Below are positions 1 to 6,164 of a stretch of 6,701 bases of DNA, piece after piece. How positions within the stretch are numbered: the stretch's first letter is position 1; the number at the start of each line of letters is the position of its first letter. Location of the stretch: positions 1 through 6,701 of the forward strand of contig CALPNL020000108.1 in assembly GCA_943324925.2 (NCBI GenBank), given 5' to 3'. Position numbers and translations under genes: made by a program. The notes under the pieces were generated by a model that did not search any database, was not told where the DNA came from, and was given only the letters and a program-made list of their open reading frames with translations. This stretch comes from Chitinophaga pinensis (lineage in GTDB: Bacteria; Bacteroidota; Bacteroidia; Flavobacteriales; Flavobacteriaceae).

Positions 1-38
1 AGTAATTTAGGTGTTTCGATTTGATATTTTAAAGTAAA

Positions 39-884
39 TTACTTCTTACTCCATTCTGCAATATTATCCTCATTCATCTTCACATAGTCAAGGTTTTTTG
101 CCTCCTTAGCTGCAGCTAATGAAATCTTAGCCGTTTCAATCGCTCCTTTTTTATCACCTAATTTTGCTTGAATTAATGATTTTAATTTGGTATACCAATA
201 TGGAGTTGCTTTATTTAATTCCAATGCTTTGTTTACATAGGTTAAAGCTTTTGTTAAATCACCATTTGATTGTAAATAAAATTGGGCTGCAGAAAAATAA
301 TCCCCACTTGAAGGTCCAGCCATAATTTTATCAATACTAGCCATGGCCATTTTTTGGGTAGGCACCTCAAATTTTAATGATACTAATGTCTTTTCCCAAC
401 TTAAATTTAAATATCCAAAATTATTATCTAAATTATTGATGTCAATTGTGAAATTCTCCACATTTCTGTTTAACATTTGAGGAACAACAGTAGCTCTAAC
501 AGCAACGTCTGATTCATTCCAAACCTCTGGATTCCCCCAATTGTCAGTTTTAGAATAGAAAATAACTTCCCAACTTTCCACTTTTGGCACAGTAAATAAA
601 GCATATTTACCTTTCTTTAAAGTTTTACCATCAATAATAACATCTTCACTGAAACTAATTGTAGAATTGGAGTTAGCTCCTGTTCTCCAGACTTTACCGA
701 AAGGAACTAGATCACCAAAAATATTTCTCCCTTTTAAACCTGGTCGCGAATATTCAACTTCTACATCGGTTAAACCAACCATTTGATTTAAAACACATTT
801 AGGACTTGGCTGAGGCGTTACAATTTGCGACTGAAAAGTCAAAGAACTTAATAATAATGCTACTAGCAAAACAACTTTTTTCAT
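39..884 (-). CDS. Exported DUF2911 domain protein with C-terminal TPR-like helices
   Basis: The protein has 281 residues. Residues 1-20 form a Sec signal peptide: Lys-Lys, then a Val/Leu/Ala-rich core, with likely cleavage near FQS|Q at 19-20. There is no lipobox Cys, so a soluble periplasmic or secreted protein is expected. Residues about 27-175 match DUF2911, recognisable from SP at 27-28, VEVEYSRPGLKGR at 41-53, WRTGAN at 66-71, GKYALFTVP at 92-100 and a late LSWEK at 161-165. The function of DUF2911 is unknown; it is common in Bacteroidota. Residues about 194-262 read as two helical-hairpin TPR-like repeats (GDLTKALTYVNKALELN, then GDKKGAIETAKISLAAA), suggesting a protein-binding tail. 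No type IX secretion sorting domain is seen at the C-terminus. The start is fixed by the signal peptide, with A at -3 and -6. It diverges from the SRPBCC gene and is apparently monocistronic. The family call is confident; the role is not known. Confidence 0.9.
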   Translation of the reverse strand: MKKVVLLVALLLSSLTFQSQIVTPQPSPKCVLNQMVGLTDVEVEYSRPGLKGRNIFGDLVPFGKVWRTGANSNSTISFSEDVIIDGKTLKKGKYALFTVPKVESWEVIFYSKTDNWGNPEVWNESDVAVRATVVPQMLNRNVENFTIDINNLDNNFGYLNLSWEKTLVSLKFEVPTQKMAMASIDKIMAGPSSGDYFSAAQFYLQSNGDLTKALTYVNKALELNKATPYWYTKLKSLIQAKLGDKKGAIETAKISLAAAKEAKNLDYVKMNEDNIAEWSKK

Positions 885-905
885 GATTTTTTATTTTTTA
901 TTTTT

Positions 906-913
906 CAAATTTA
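906..913 (-). promoter_or_regulatory. -7 promoter box for the DUF2911 gene
   Basis: On the minus strand this reads TAAATTTG, an exact match to the Bacteroidota -7 consensus TAnnTTTG. It lies 21 nt before the ATG at 884. No good TTTG -33 box is found 19-20 nt upstream, so the promoter may be weak or depend on the -7 box. The leader after it is almost pure A with three tandem AAAAAAT-like units (about 886-905), an A-rich leader of the sort used in place of a Shine-Dalgarno in this group. Confidence 0.6.
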
Positions 914-998
914 CGAATTCAATGTGGTAAAAATAGAGAATTAAAATATATTTTGAAAATTATTTGTTTAACTTATTCTTTTAAAAGATAAACAATTG

Positions 999-1006
999 TA
1001 TTTTTG
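999..1006 (+). promoter_or_regulatory. -7 promoter box for the SRPBCC-photolyase operon
   Basis: TATTTTTG matches TAnnTTTG exactly and sits 16 nt before the ATG at 1023, which predicts a leader of only about 12 nt. No clear -33 TTTG occurs at the usual 19-20 nt spacing; a TTTG at 963-966 is too far upstream. A at -3 and -6 supports the start codon. No known light-responsive operator was recognised in the 138-bp region shared with the divergent DUF2911 gene. Confidence 0.6.
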
Positions 1007-1022
1007 CTAAAAAATAATTACA

Positions 1023-1493
1023 ATGAAAATCTACACGTTTAAGGCCACTCAAAAATTACCAATTTCACTCGAAGAAGCATGGAGCTTCCTATCTGATCCA
1101 AAGAATTTAAAATTAATAACACCCGATTACATGGGATTTATTACGCTATCTGGTGATGATAGACCAATGTACCCAGGACAAATCATACAATATATTGTAA
1201 CTCCAGTTTTAGGAATCCCAACAAAATGGGTTACTGAAATTACTCATGTCATTGATAAAAAATATTTCGTTGACGAACAACGATTTGGACCTTACTCGCT
1301 TTGGCACCACAAACACTTTATCAAAGAAATTCCTGGTGGTGTAGAAATGGAGGATATCATCGATTATAAAATACCGATGGGAATTCTGGGGCAGCTAGTT
1401 CATCCTATATTGGTAAAACCAAAATTAAATGAGATATTTGAATACCGTAGAACAAAATTAATTGCTCTTTTTGGCGAATTTAAAGAAGTTTAA
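1023..1493 (+). CDS. SRPBCC (START/Bet v1-like) ligand-binding fold protein
   Basis: A 156-residue soluble cytoplasmic protein with no signal peptide or membrane segment. It reads as one complete SRPBCC domain. The opening strand and helix (ISLEEAWSFLSDPKNLKLITPDYMGF, 14-39) are typical of the polyketide-cyclase/CoxG-like branch, as is the late stretch with FGPYSLWHHKHF (88-99), IPGGVEMEDIIDY (103-115) and the C-terminal helix after HPILVKPKL (127-135). The fold forms a hydrophobic ligand cavity; ligand and reaction cannot be read from the sequence. The photolyase ATG lies 2 bp after its TAA, so the two are almost certainly co-transcribed. SRPBCC genes of this type recur beside photolyase genes in several phyla, often in stress or light-response operons, so a role linked to light damage is a reasonable but unproven inference. 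The fold is confident; the function is unknown. Confidence 0.87.
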   Translation: MKIYTFKATQKLPISLEEAWSFLSDPKNLKLITPDYMGFITLSGDDRPMYPGQIIQYIVTPVLGIPTKWVTEITHVIDKKYFVDEQRFGPYSLWHHKHFIKEIPGGVEMEDIIDYKIPMGILGQLVHPILVKPKLNEIFEYRRTKLIALFGEFKEV

Positions 1494-1495
1494 TA

Positions 1496-2782
1496 ATGAA
1501 TGTATTTTGGTTTAGACGCGATTTAAGAGTTGATGACAATAAAGGATTCTTTGAGGCATTAAACAGCAATTCAGAAGTTTTACCCCTTTTTATTTTCGAT
1601 AAAAACATTTTGGACGAACTTCCAAAAGACGATGCTCGTGTTAGTTTTATTCATGAGCGATTGGATACAATTGATATGGAATTGCAGAAATTTGGAAAGA
1701 ATTTAGCCGTTTTTTATGGCGATCCAATTACAATTATCGAAAAGTTAATTTCCGAAAATCAAATTCAAGGCGTTTACACCAACCACGATTATGAACCTTA
1801 CGCAAAAGATAGAGATCAAAAGATTGCTTCAATTTTAGCTGCAAAAAATATTGAGTTTCACACTTTCAAAGACCAAGTGATATTTGAAAAAAGTGAAGTG
1901 GTAAAAGACGATCAAACTCCCTATGTAGTATATACTCCTTATTCAAGAAAATGGAAAGAATTGTTTCAAAAAACAAAATTAGAGCACTTTGAATCAGAAA
2001 AGTTACTGAGAAATATTGCCTATCACTCCTACCCTTTTTTAAGTTTAAAAGATATCGGTTTTGAGCAATCTAAAATCAAAGTAGCTCACTATGATAATTC
2101 TGAATATTTAATTTCAAATTATGAAGATACTCGTAATTTTCCAGCCATAGAAGGCACTTCGATGATTGGAACACACCTACGATTTGGAAGTGTCAGTATT
2201 CGAAAAGTAGTAGCAAATGCGATATCATTTAAAAAAGAAACCTACTTAAACGAACTCATTTGGAGGGAATTTTTCATGCAAATTTTATGGCACTTTCCAC
2301 ATACCAAAATGAATAGTTTCCGACCAAAATACGATGCTATTAAATGGAATAACAGCGAGGAAGAATTTCAAAAATGGTGTCAAGGAAGAACCGGCTATCC
2401 CTTTGTAGACGCTGGAATGCGTGAATTAAACGCTACAGGACACATGCACAATCGGGTGAGAATGATCGTCGCTAGTTTCCTTTGCAAACATTTATTGATC
2501 GATTGGCGTTGGGGTGAAACCTATTTTGCGACCAAGCTATTGGATTATGAACAATCGAGTAATGTTGGAAATTGGCAATGGGCAGCAGGAAGCGGAGTCG
2601 ATGCAGCTCCCTATTTTAGAATATTTAATCCTACAGAACAAGTTAAAAAATTTGACAAAGATTTGGTTTACATTAAAAAATGGATTCCAGAGTTACAAGA
2701 TTTTAGTTACCCCCAGCCTATTGTGGATCATGTGTTTGCTCGTGAAAGATGTCTTAGAGTTTTTAAAGAAGCTGTTGGATAA
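1496..2782 (+). CDS. phrB: Deoxyribodipyrimidine photolyase (cryptochrome/photolyase family, class I-like)
   Basis: This flavoenzyme uses blue or near-UV light to split UV-induced pyrimidine dimers in DNA. It has 428 residues, shorter than E. coli PhrB (472). It starts with the family signature FWFRRDLRVDDN (4-15). Residues 1 to about 130 are the Rossmann-like antenna domain, with YEPYAKDRD at 99-107. Residues about 205-425 are the helical FAD domain. Aligned by eye with E. coli PhrB, the substrate residues E274/W277 correspond to E253/W256, N341 to N319, the FAD-facing N378 to N356, the electron-transfer Trp triad W306/W359/W382 to W284/W337/W360, and W384 to W362. All are present, so the enzyme should be active. 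E. coli W338 is His316 here (TGHMHNR). The antenna cofactor cannot be assigned. It is translated 2 bp after the SRPBCC gene and ends 2 bp from the convergent HAD gene. CPD repair is most likely; a cryptochrome role cannot be excluded. Confidence 0.95.
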   Translation: MNVFWFRRDLRVDDNKGFFEALNSNSEVLPLFIFDKNILDELPKDDARVSFIHERLDTIDMELQKFGKNLAVFYGDPITIIEKLISENQIQGVYTNHDYEPYAKDRDQKIASILAAKNIEFHTFKDQVIFEKSEVVKDDQTPYVVYTPYSRKWKELFQKTKLEHFESEKLLRNIAYHSYPFLSLKDIGFEQSKIKVAHYDNSEYLISNYEDTRNFPAIEGTSMIGTHLRFGSVSIRKVVANAISFKKETYLNELIWREFFMQILWHFPHTKMNSFRPKYDAIKWNNSEEEFQKWCQGRTGYPFVDAGMRELNATGHMHNRVRMIVASFLCKHLLIDWRWGETYFATKLLDYEQSSNVGNWQWAAGSGVDAAPYFRIFNPTEQVKKFDKDLVYIKKWIPELQDFSYPQPIVDHVFARERCLRVFKEAVG

Positions 2783-2784
2783 TT

Positions 2785-3438
2785 CTACAAATTAGCAATA
2801 GCTTGATAATCCAATTCATTAAAGTGATTGATAATCAAATCTGCTTTAGATAAATCCTGAAGTTTTGAGTGGATACTATTGTAACCCACGCAATAAATTC
2901 CAGCAGCTTTTGCTGCTAAAACTCCGTTGGTACTGTCTTCAATAACGATGCAATTTTCTTTTGGAACTTTAGAAAGTGAGGCTGCAAATTCAAATATTGC
3001 AGGATGCGGTTTCGATTTAGGAAAATCCTCCCCACTAACTATATTTGAAAAATAGGGATGCAAACCAAAACGACGAAATACTCTATCTATAGTTACTTTT
3101 GAAGCTGAAGAGGCCAGTATTAATTCAACTCCATTTTCATGTAAATTTTTGATTAAATTCTCAACCCCTTCCAACAATTCAAGATCTTCTTTATGATCAA
3201 AAGCATCATTGAAGATCGTTCTTTTTCTTAAAATTAACTCTTCAACATCAGCATTCAAATTGAAAATAGAATTTACTCTTTGAAATACATTTCGGGTGGA
3301 ATTTCCTGTAAAAGAAGTAAACAATTCTTCAGAAACATCAATATTTAACTCAGAAAAGTGTTGAAAATAGGCATACCTGTGAACCGGTTCAGTATCTACA
3401 ATTACGCCATCCATATCAAAAATTACAGTTTGTATCAT
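2785..3438 (-). CDS. HAD-superfamily hydrolase, beta-phosphoglucomutase-like
   Basis: A 217-residue cytoplasmic Mg-dependent phosphatase or phosphomutase, complete for the family. Motif I is FDMDGVIVDTEP (7-18), with D8 the nucleophile and D10 the acid/base. Motif II is LASSAS (108-113). The motif III Lys is K143 in KSKPHPAIF (141-149), and motif IV is IEDSTNGVLAAKAAG (166-180) with E167 and D168. A helical cap follows motif I (about 17-85), which places it in subclass I with the beta-PGM, YcjU and GPH-like phosphatases. The KPxP-type motif and cap resemble sugar-phosphate enzymes, but the substrate cannot be read. It is the third gene of the tatD-tcdA-HAD operon: its ATG follows the tcdA stop by 2 bp, so coupled translation is likely. 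Its stop is 2 bp from the photolyase stop, on the opposite strand. A is at -3. No functional link to TcdA is evident. Confidence 0.92.
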   Translation of the reverse strand: MIQTVIFDMDGVIVDTEPVHRYAYFQHFSELNIDVSEELFTSFTGNSTRNVFQRVNSIFNLNADVEELILRKRTIFNDAFDHKEDLELLEGVENLIKNLHENGVELILASSASKVTIDRVFRRFGLHPYFSNIVSGEDFPKSKPHPAIFEFAASLSKVPKENCIVIEDSTNGVLAAKAAGIYCVGYNSIHSKLQDLSKADLIINHFNELDYQAIANL

Positions 3439-3440
3439 TT

Positions 3441-4160
3441 TTACTCTTTTTTTAATAGATTACGTATTACTGTTTCCGCTGCATACAACCCAAATAAACC
3501 AGGCATATAGCTATTAGTTCCATAAAACGATTTTTTATAATTACTTCCATCAGTTGTTTTTAAACTAGACTGATCTTGTATTTCAGATGAAAATACTACC
3601 TTAATTCCTTTGTCAATTTTCTCCGCTTTTAAGCGTTTCTTGATGGCTTTTGCCAAAAAGCAATTCACTGTTTTACTGATATCTGCTACTTTCACTTTTG
3701 ACGCTTCCATCTTTCCTCCAGCACCCATACTAGAAATAATTTTTACTTTCTTTCTTTTACAAGCAATAATTAAATTCAGTTTTGGGGTCACGCTGTCGAT
3801 GCAATCCAAAACATAATCATATTCATTTGAAACTATTTCAAAAGCGCGTTCTGGAGATAGAAATTCTTGAATTCGTATTAGATTTAGTTCTGGATTGATG
3901 TCCATTAATCGATCACCAACAACAGTTACTTTAGGTTGTCCCACTGTGGAGTGTAAAGCTGGTAATTGTCGGTTAATGTTGGTAATATCAACTACATCTC
4001 CGTCCACTATTGTCATTGTACCCACACCTGCTCTGGCTAAAAATTCAGCTGCGAAAGAGCCAACTCCTCCTAACCCTACTACTAAAACTTTTGCATTTTG
4101 CAACTTATTTAATCCTTCTGGTTTAAACAACAAAGCTGCTCTTTCGGTCCATTCTGCCAT
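3441..4160 (-). CDS. tcdA: tRNA threonylcarbamoyladenosine dehydratase TcdA (CsdL/YgdL)
   Basis: This E1/ThiF/MoeB-type enzyme uses ATP to cyclise t6A at position 37 of ANN-decoding tRNAs to ct6A. It has 239 residues, slightly shorter than the E. coli enzyme (about 268). The nucleotide-binding glycine loop is VVGLGGVGSFAAEFLARAGVG (27-47). It is followed by the acidic VDGD (52-55), then NINRQ (61-65) and KVTVVGDR (77-84) of the adenylation site. DCIDSV (119-124) and SSMGAGGK (143-150) are typical of the TcdA branch, as are ADISKT (159-164) and the closing FYGTNSYMPGLFGLYAAE (212-229). These separate it from MoeB and ThiF, which end differently. The paired zinc-binding CxxC motifs of MoeB are not seen. 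It starts 16 nt after the tatD stop with an A-rich leader, and its stop is 2 bp before the HAD start. A CsdA/CsdE sulfur-acceptor partner, as in E. coli, is not encoded here. Confidence 0.95.
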   Translation of the reverse strand: MAEWTERAALLFKPEGLNKLQNAKVLVVGLGGVGSFAAEFLARAGVGTMTIVDGDVVDITNINRQLPALHSTVGQPKVTVVGDRLMDINPELNLIRIQEFLSPERAFEIVSNEYDYVLDCIDSVTPKLNLIIACKRKKVKIISSMGAGGKMEASKVKVADISKTVNCFLAKAIKKRLKAEKIDKGIKVVFSSEIQDQSSLKTTDGSNYKKSFYGTNSYMPGLFGLYAAETVIRNLLKKE

Positions 4161-4176
4161 TTTATTTCTTATTTAT

Positions 4177-4821
4177 TCAATTGAAAACAGTAGTAAAATT
4201 AGTATTTATTATTACCATCATTTCTTCTACTTCTATGTTTTTATATTTTGCTGCTAATTGATAAACCTCACTAATATCTTGCTCAATTGTATCGGTTTCC
4301 AAAAACAAACGATCATTTGGAATGGAACTAAAAACCAATTCTAACTCCTTATTTAATAGCAACGATTTCCCAAATGAAAGATAAAAACCACTCTTAACCA
4401 ACTGGCTTGCAACTTCAATATTCTTTGAAAAACCATGAATAATCAATGGAACAGAAATGTTTAATTTCTTTTTGATAGCTATTAATTCTTGAAAGGACGC
4501 AACGCAATGTAGTATCACTGGTTTTTGATGTTTTTCAGCTAAAGCCAATTGTTTCTCGAATACCATTTGCTGCAAAGCCATTGAACTCTCCACTCTTTTA
4601 TCCAATCCGCACTCGCCTAAAGCAAAACAATTATGCTCTTGTAATTTATTTTCAATTATTTGCAAATCACTATTAATTCTATCCTCAACAATGTACCAAG
4701 GATGAATTCCTATGGAATAATTAGGAATAGAGTTATCAAACTCCTGAGGATATTGATTCACTATTTCCAATACCTCTTTCTGATTGGTATATTGATGAGT
4801 ATGAATATTGAAAAAAAACAT
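4177..4821 (-). CDS. Short TatD-family metal-dependent hydrolase
   Basis: A 214-residue TIM-barrel amidohydrolase-type protein of the TatD family, whose studied members are metal-dependent DNases. The metal ligands are present in order: H7 and H9 (NIHTH), E70 (GECGLD, 69-74), H105 (ILHCV), H129 (IIHGFS) and D177 (LETD). GIHPW (38-42) is also characteristic. It is about 45 residues shorter than E. coli TatD (about 260), and the usual ETDxP plus downstream Arg-Asn-x-Pro segment is reduced to ETDTIEQDIS. A compact form of this kind appears typical of Bacteroidota members (from memory). Nuclease activity is therefore likely but not certain. The start at 4821 is forced: H7 and H9 are essential and no upstream in-frame start is sensible. 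It leads the tatD-tcdA-HAD operon, and its promoter leaves almost no 5' UTR. Confidence 0.88.
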   Translation of the reverse strand: MFFFNIHTHQYTNQKEVLEIVNQYPQEFDNSIPNYSIGIHPWYIVEDRINSDLQIIENKLQEHNCFALGECGLDKRVESSMALQQMVFEKQLALAEKHQKPVILHCVASFQELIAIKKKLNISVPLIIHGFSKNIEVASQLVKSGFYLSFGKSLLLNKELELVFSSIPNDRLFLETDTIEQDISEVYQLAAKYKNIEVEEMMVIINTNFTTVFN

Positions 4822-4825
4822 GGTG

Positions 4826-4857
4826 CAAAAATAGTTTAAAAGTTATAAAGCCACAAA
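4826..4857 (-). promoter_or_regulatory. Consensus promoter of the tatD-tcdA-HAD operon, near-leaderless
   Basis: Reading on the minus strand, a -33 box TTTG (4857-4854) is followed by 20 nt and a perfect -7 box TATTTTTG (4833-4826). This is the standard Bacteroidota spacing. Only 4 nt (CACC) separate the -7 box from the tatD ATG at 4821, so the transcript is expected to start at or within a few nt of the start codon. The -33 box overlaps one arm of the inverted repeat at 4852-4873. Confidence 0.72.
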
Positions 4858-4873
4858 GTTTATTACCTTTGTG
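4852..4873. repeat. Inverted repeat between divergent tatD and MFS promoters
   Basis: CACAAAG (4852-4858) and CTTTGTG (4867-4873) are perfect 7-bp inverted arms around an 8-nt spacer. The left arm contains the tatD -33 TTTG in minus-strand reading; the right arm contains the TTTG of the MFS -7 box. The symmetry could be an operator for a dimeric regulator. It could also simply reflect two promoter boxes facing opposite ways, since both contain TTTG. The flanking C and G matches extend beyond what the boxes alone require. Confidence 0.5.
4864..4871 (+). promoter_or_regulatory. -7 promoter box for the MFS transporter gene
   Basis: TACCTTTG matches TAnnTTTG and lies 18 nt before the ATG at 4890, giving a predicted leader of about 14 nt. 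The -33 position is poor (no TTTG at 19-20 nt spacing). The box lies inside the inverted repeat shared with the divergent tatD promoter, so the two promoters cannot easily be occupied together. Confidence 0.6.
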
Positions 4874-4889
4874 AACTCAAAAATTTTCC

Positions 4890-6104
4890 ATGTTAAAAAC
4901 TGCATTTTATCGCTACATAAACAACTTCAAAGGGTTTACAAGAGAAATCTGGATTCTTGCGATAATTACCTTCATCAATCGTGCAGGAACCATGGTACTT
5001 CCGTTTTTATCAAAATATCTTAAAGAAAATTTACATTTTTCCTACAGTCAAGTAGGCTGGATAATGGTTTGTTTTGGTTTTGGATCCATGTTAGGTTCCT
5101 GGTTGGGTGGTAAATTATCAGATAAAATAGGCTTCTATAAAATAATGATATTCAGTTTATTCACCAGCGGAATTGGTTTTTTATTATTGCAATATGTTAC
5201 TTCTTTTGTTGGACTATGCATCGGAATGTTCAGTATAATGGTTATTGCCGACATGTTCAGACCCGCCATGTTTGTATCGCTTGGAGCGTATTCAAAACCT
5301 GAAAATAGAACTCGTGCGCTCACTCTGGTTCGAATTGCTGTAAATCTAGGTTTTGCCGCAGGACCGGCATTAGGAGGTTTAATTATTATGTCAATTGGAT
5401 ACCGTGGCCTTTTTTGGGTAGACGGATTAACCTGTATTTTGGCAATTGGACTGTTTGCATTGCTAGTAAAAGAGAAGAAAAAACCAATTAGCGAAACTGA
5501 AAATATTGACGAATCCAAACGAATTTCAGTCTTTAAAGACAAAATATTTTGGGTCTTTTTATTTGTAAGTTTTGTAACCGCCATGATTTTCTTCCAATTA
5601 TTTACCACTTTACCTTTGTATCACCATGAAAGATTTGGTTTAACCGAATTTGAAACTGGTTTATTAATGACTTTAAATGGACTTTTAATTTTCGCATTAG
5701 AAATGCCAATAGTGAGCTATTTTGAAAGAAAAAAAGTTCAAAAATTAAAAATTATTCTGTGGGGAACTTTATTAATGTCATTTAGTTTCTATTTATTACT
5801 AATTAATGTTTGGGCAGGAATTCTTGTAATAAGTATGATTTTTGTATCCATTGGAGAAGTATTTTCGTTTCCATTTTCTAATGCATTTGCGTTAAGCCGA
5901 GCACCAGCAGGTCATGAAGGTCGATATATGGCAATCTACACTATGAGTTTCAGCACGGCACATATTGTAAGTTCCAAATTAGGAATGGAAATTATTGGGC
6001 ATTTTGGTTACCAATGGAATTGGTTTGTAATGGGTGGATTTGGAGTTTTAGCCGCTTTTAGTTGTATTTGGATTCAAAAACAATTAAAATTAGAAACTAA
6101 GTAA
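4890..6104 (+). CDS. MFS transporter, DHA1/MdtH-like 12-TM permease
   Basis: A 404-residue inner-membrane secondary transporter, complete for the family. Hydrophobic stretches fit 12 helices: about 20-40, 53-75, 83-103, 104-128, 143-168, 172-193, then a charged central loop (193-216), then 217-243, 254-277, 285-305, 306-330, 345-370 and 374-396. Motif A lies in the loop between helices 2 and 3 (GSWLGGKLSDKIGFYK, 69-84), with D78 and the Gly residues. The antiporter-like segment VRIAVNLGFAAGPALGG (147-163) is in helix 5. The overall pattern, with DMFRPA at 121-126, recalls MdtH/YttB-type drug-efflux permeases, so proton-coupled export of a small molecule is plausible. The substrate cannot be told from sequence. 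No TetR, MarR or outer-membrane partner is nearby. The neighbours do not indicate a pathway. The leader has T at -3 and -6, unlike the other genes here, which may mean weaker translation. Confidence 0.9.
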   Translation: MLKTAFYRYINNFKGFTREIWILAIITFINRAGTMVLPFLSKYLKENLHFSYSQVGWIMVCFGFGSMLGSWLGGKLSDKIGFYKIMIFSLFTSGIGFLLLQYVTSFVGLCIGMFSIMVIADMFRPAMFVSLGAYSKPENRTRALTLVRIAVNLGFAAGPALGGLIIMSIGYRGLFWVDGLTCILAIGLFALLVKEKKKPISETENIDESKRISVFKDKIFWVFLFVSFVTAMIFFQLFTTLPLYHHERFGLTEFETGLLMTLNGLLIFALEMPIVSYFERKKVQKLKIILWGTLLMSFSFYLLLINVWAGILVISMIFVSIGEVFSFPFSNAFALSRAPAGHEGRYMAIYTMSFSTAHIVSSKLGMEIIGHFGYQWNWFVMGGFGVLAAFSCIWIQKQLKLETK

Positions 6105-6129
6105 TTCATTAATAACAACTGGAAATCCC

Positions 6130-6137
6130 TATTTTTG
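6130..6137 (+). promoter_or_regulatory. -7 promoter box for the two small genes
   Basis: TATTTTTG is a perfect TAnnTTTG box 27 nt before the ATG at 6165 and 25 nt after the MFS stop. The -33 region is weak. The box overlaps an in-frame TTG at 6135, which therefore cannot be the start codon of the main transcript. The leader between box and ATG is A/T-only after the first few bases and places A at -3, -6 and -9. Confidence 0.6.
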
Positions 6138-6164
6138 CATCAATTATTTAAAAAAATTATTATT

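Noticed and set aside
1..43. Inverted repeat AGTAATTT (1-8) / AAATTACT (36-43) spanning the DUF2911 stop codon, as a possible terminator.
   Set aside because: The arms are nearly all A/T, the loop is 27 nt and no U-tract follows on the minus strand within the window. Such a pair is expected by chance in DNA this AT-rich.
2514..2795. 93-codon open frame inside the 3' end of the photolyase gene.
   Set aside because: It overlaps the well-supported photolyase frame completely, has no promoter or start context of its own, and its product resembles no family.
3610..4257. Two plus-strand open frames (3610-3816 and 3895-4257) opposite tcdA.
   Set aside because: Both are antisense shadows of tcdA, which has clear family motifs. 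Their products are low-complexity and no TAnnTTTG box precedes either.
5135..5608. 157-codon minus-strand frame opposite the MFS gene.
   Set aside because: It lies wholly within the transporter gene, has no promoter and its product has no recognisable domain.
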